DNA of 41,677 nt from a virus, in the IMG/VR virus record IMGVR_UViG_3300044714_000031, positions 1 to 41,677 of that record; one strand, 5' to 3'. Positions 40,165 to 41,677 of the stretch are shown one piece after another. The notes below the pieces were generated by a model that was not told the DNA's origin, made no database searches, and worked only from the letters and a program-made list of their open reading frames with translations. Each line of letters starts with the position of its first letter. Positions within the stretch are counted from its first letter, which is position 1. A program made the translations under genes and the position numbers.

Positions 40165-41677
40165 ATGGATACGATACCTAATCCGTTAGTACCGCAAGGT
40201 GGTGGAGCACCAGCCATCGTTCCCGGGGCCACGCCTGGCACGACTCCGCCGACCATGCCCGGCCAGCAGCAAGACCCCATGCAGCAAATCCTGAAGATGA
40301 TCCTCTCGGGAGCGCAGCAGCGCCCGCAGATGGCGCAGCCCACTCCCGCTCCGACACCCAGCAGCGCACCACCACAACCTACTCTCGTAGGGAAGCACAC
40401 CGGACCCGCGAATCTAGGGAACGCCATAGGCAGCACCATCCAGAACGCCGTGGCCTACGAGAAGAAAAAGAAGCTCGCTGCGGCCACAAGCGATTGGACT
40501 GACCTGCTCACGTCCACGCAGAAGTACACCGGCCCCGATGGCAAGGTAGACCCTAAAGCCTACCAGGACCCTGCCGTGATGCAGATTCTAGGCGATCCCA
40601 AGAAGCTGAAGCGCATGGCGAAGGCGCTCAACCAGGACTGGCTCAACCCCAAGCCGGATGAATACGCGGACGGCCTGAAGATTGCCGTGAAGCAGCACCA
40701 GGACAAGCAGGGAGCCATCGCTGGAATAAACCAGACCGTGCAACAGATGATTCAGCACATCAAGGGGCAGGGCCAGCAGCAACAGCAGACCATCGGACCC
40801 AAGGGCGCTGAGAGCATTATGAGCCGAGCACCTATCGCGCAGCCTCAGCAAGACCCCAAGCAGGCAGCGCAGACTATGAGCGCGATGGCCGACATGGAAA
40901 CGGCTCAAGCCAATCTAACGAAGGCGCAGGCAGCGGCGCGGGAAAAGTATGATGTGAAACCGGACAAAGATGGGAATCTCGTCGCCATCAACAAGGCGGA
41001 CCCGACCGACGTTGTTCGTGTGACGACTCCAGATGGAAAGGCGGTAACTTCCGTCCCCAAGGTAGGATTACAGCCGAAAGTGGTCAGCATCGGAGGTGTG
41101 CCCTACGGCATTGCCAGGGACGGTAAAACCGTAACTCCAGGTGACGCGGAGTGGACAGGACAGGATGCTAAGTTATTCCAGTCTGCCAAGGGCGCGCAAG
41201 CCGCAAGCGATGCTGGGAAAGACCATCGCATCCAACTTGCCGGCCAGTCTAGGGCCTTGTCCTACATGCAATCGAGGATGTACCCGGTTCTTGATGCACA
41301 GGGAAATGAGACGTTCGCAAACGCTCAACAGATCATCGCCAATCAAGGTAGTTATGCTCCTCTAACCGGAGCGGTTAAGGTCAAGAGCCAGCAGGCCATT
41401 TTCCAAGACTTGCATTACACTTCCGGCCAGCTAGAGGAAGCAATCAATGGATTGGGAGAGCAGGGCTTCGATGCCAAGTCTCGCGCGCAATTGCTTCTCG
41501 CCTTGCGCTCAAATGATCCTCGTTCGGCCCTCTCTGAATTCCTTTCCTCCGAAGGCGCATCGTCTCTCACCGATGCTCAGATGAATTACGCAACCGCTCT
41601 GACGGCCGCAACGGAAGGCGCGATGATGCTCCGAAACCTTGGCGGCATGGGCGCCGGTTCCGACACGTTGCGCGAGG
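40165..41677 (+). CDS. Large ejection-type protein (3' partial)
   Basis: Starts at ATG 40165, one base after the previous stop, and is open for 504 codons to the window end. A Pro/Gln-rich N-terminus (GGGAPAIVPGATPG) is followed by long helical stretches (AKALNQDWLNPKPDEYADGL, AMADMETAQANLTKAQAAAR) and a Gln/Ala-rich region to the end (GAMMLRNLGGMGAGSDTLRE). Length and composition fit a podovirus internal virion protein that extends the ejection channel. The likely continuation reaches toward the tailspike genes at the left end of the window. Confidence 0.65.
   Translation, partial: MDTIPNPLVPQGGGAPAIVPGATPGTTPPTMPGQQQDPMQQILKMILSGAQQRPQMAQPTPAPTPSSAPPQPTLVGKHTGPANLGNAIGSTIQNAVAYEKKKKLAAATSDWTDLLTSTQKYTGPDGKVDPKAYQDPAVMQILGDPKKLKRMAKALNQDWLNPKPDEYADGLKIAVKQHQDKQGAIAGINQTVQQMIQHIKGQGQQQQQTIGPKGAESIMSRAPIAQPQQDPKQAAQTMSAMADMETAQANLTKAQAAAREKYDVKPDKDGNLVAINKADPTDVVRVTTPDGKAVTSVPKVGLQPKVVSIGGVPYGIARDGKTVTPGDAEWTGQDAKLFQSAKGAQAASDAGKDHRIQLAGQSRALSYMQSRMYPVLDAQGNETFANAQQIIANQGSYAPLTGAVKVKSQQAIFQDLHYTSGQLEEAINGLGEQGFDAKSRAQLLLALRSNDPRSALSEFLSSEGASSLTDAQMNYATALTAATEGAMMLRNLGGMGAGSDTLRE

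Noticed and set aside
39005-40439. Several minus-strand frames over 39-40.4 kb
   Set aside because: Arg/Cys/Ser-rich shadows of the adaptor and ejection-type genes.
1-41677. tRNA, integrase, DNA polymerase or lysogeny repressor
   Set aside because: None could be recognised on either strand, so a temperate lifestyle is not claimed.
1-41677. Alternative genetic code (TGA or TAG recoded)
   Set aside because: TGA and TAG both serve as normal stops at many tightly coupled gene junctions.

Overview
The window is most of a tailed double-stranded DNA phage genome, probably a podovirus with a short tail. It has a large terminase, a portal, a major capsid protein, head-to-tail adaptors and ejection-type proteins, but no tape-measure or tail-tube genes. 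Both ends cut through open reading frames: a tailspike on the left and an internal virion protein on the right. The sequence is therefore an internal slice, or a circular map opened there. Nearly all genes lie on the + strand in tightly coupled runs with ATGA, GTGA, TTGA, TGATG or TAATG overlaps. The standard genetic code is used. I see no tRNA, integrase, DNA polymerase or CRISPR array. The host is probably a Gram-negative soil bacterium with an exosortase system, and Acidobacteriota fits the fibronectin-III, BACON-like, beta-helix and PEP-CTERM style. This host assignment is inference.

Layout: 1-8080 encodes two very large beta-helix receptor-binding or surface proteins. 8077-9298 encodes a small zinc protein and two exported fibronectin-III proteins. 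9309-11234 is a lysis cassette of small membrane proteins, a SleB-type endolysin and a Tat-type lipoprotein. 11231-13597 holds accessory genes, including a papain-like protein and two proteins sharing one C-terminal tag. 13598-13785 is a control region with a hairpin, three helically phased repeats and a strong promoter. It drives an apparently leaderless ribbon-helix-helix gene, followed by a PEP-CTERM surface protein. 14692-15890 has a minus-strand gene, a second possible ribbon-helix-helix gene and a pentapeptide-repeat protein. 16882-24022 is the recombination and early region: ERF annealing protein, winged-helix replication-like protein, HNH, ASCH, RusA and many tiny zinc proteins. 24067-29647 is packaging: small subunit candidate, a zinc-finger/GroES-like chaperone, terminase and portal. 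A minus-strand HNH-AP2 homing endonuclease and a promoter-to-terminator small-RNA unit separate this from the capsid and tail module at 30352-41677.

The most unusual items are: a GroES-like fold whose GroEL-binding loop position is occupied by a DnaJ-type zinc finger; a phage PEP-CTERM protein among at least six exported products; the phased-repeat leaderless promoter; a C-terminal tag shared by two unrelated proteins; a possible 80-nt small RNA ahead of the capsid genes; and gene starts or frames interrupted by a G9 tract, a TGA and a TAG.
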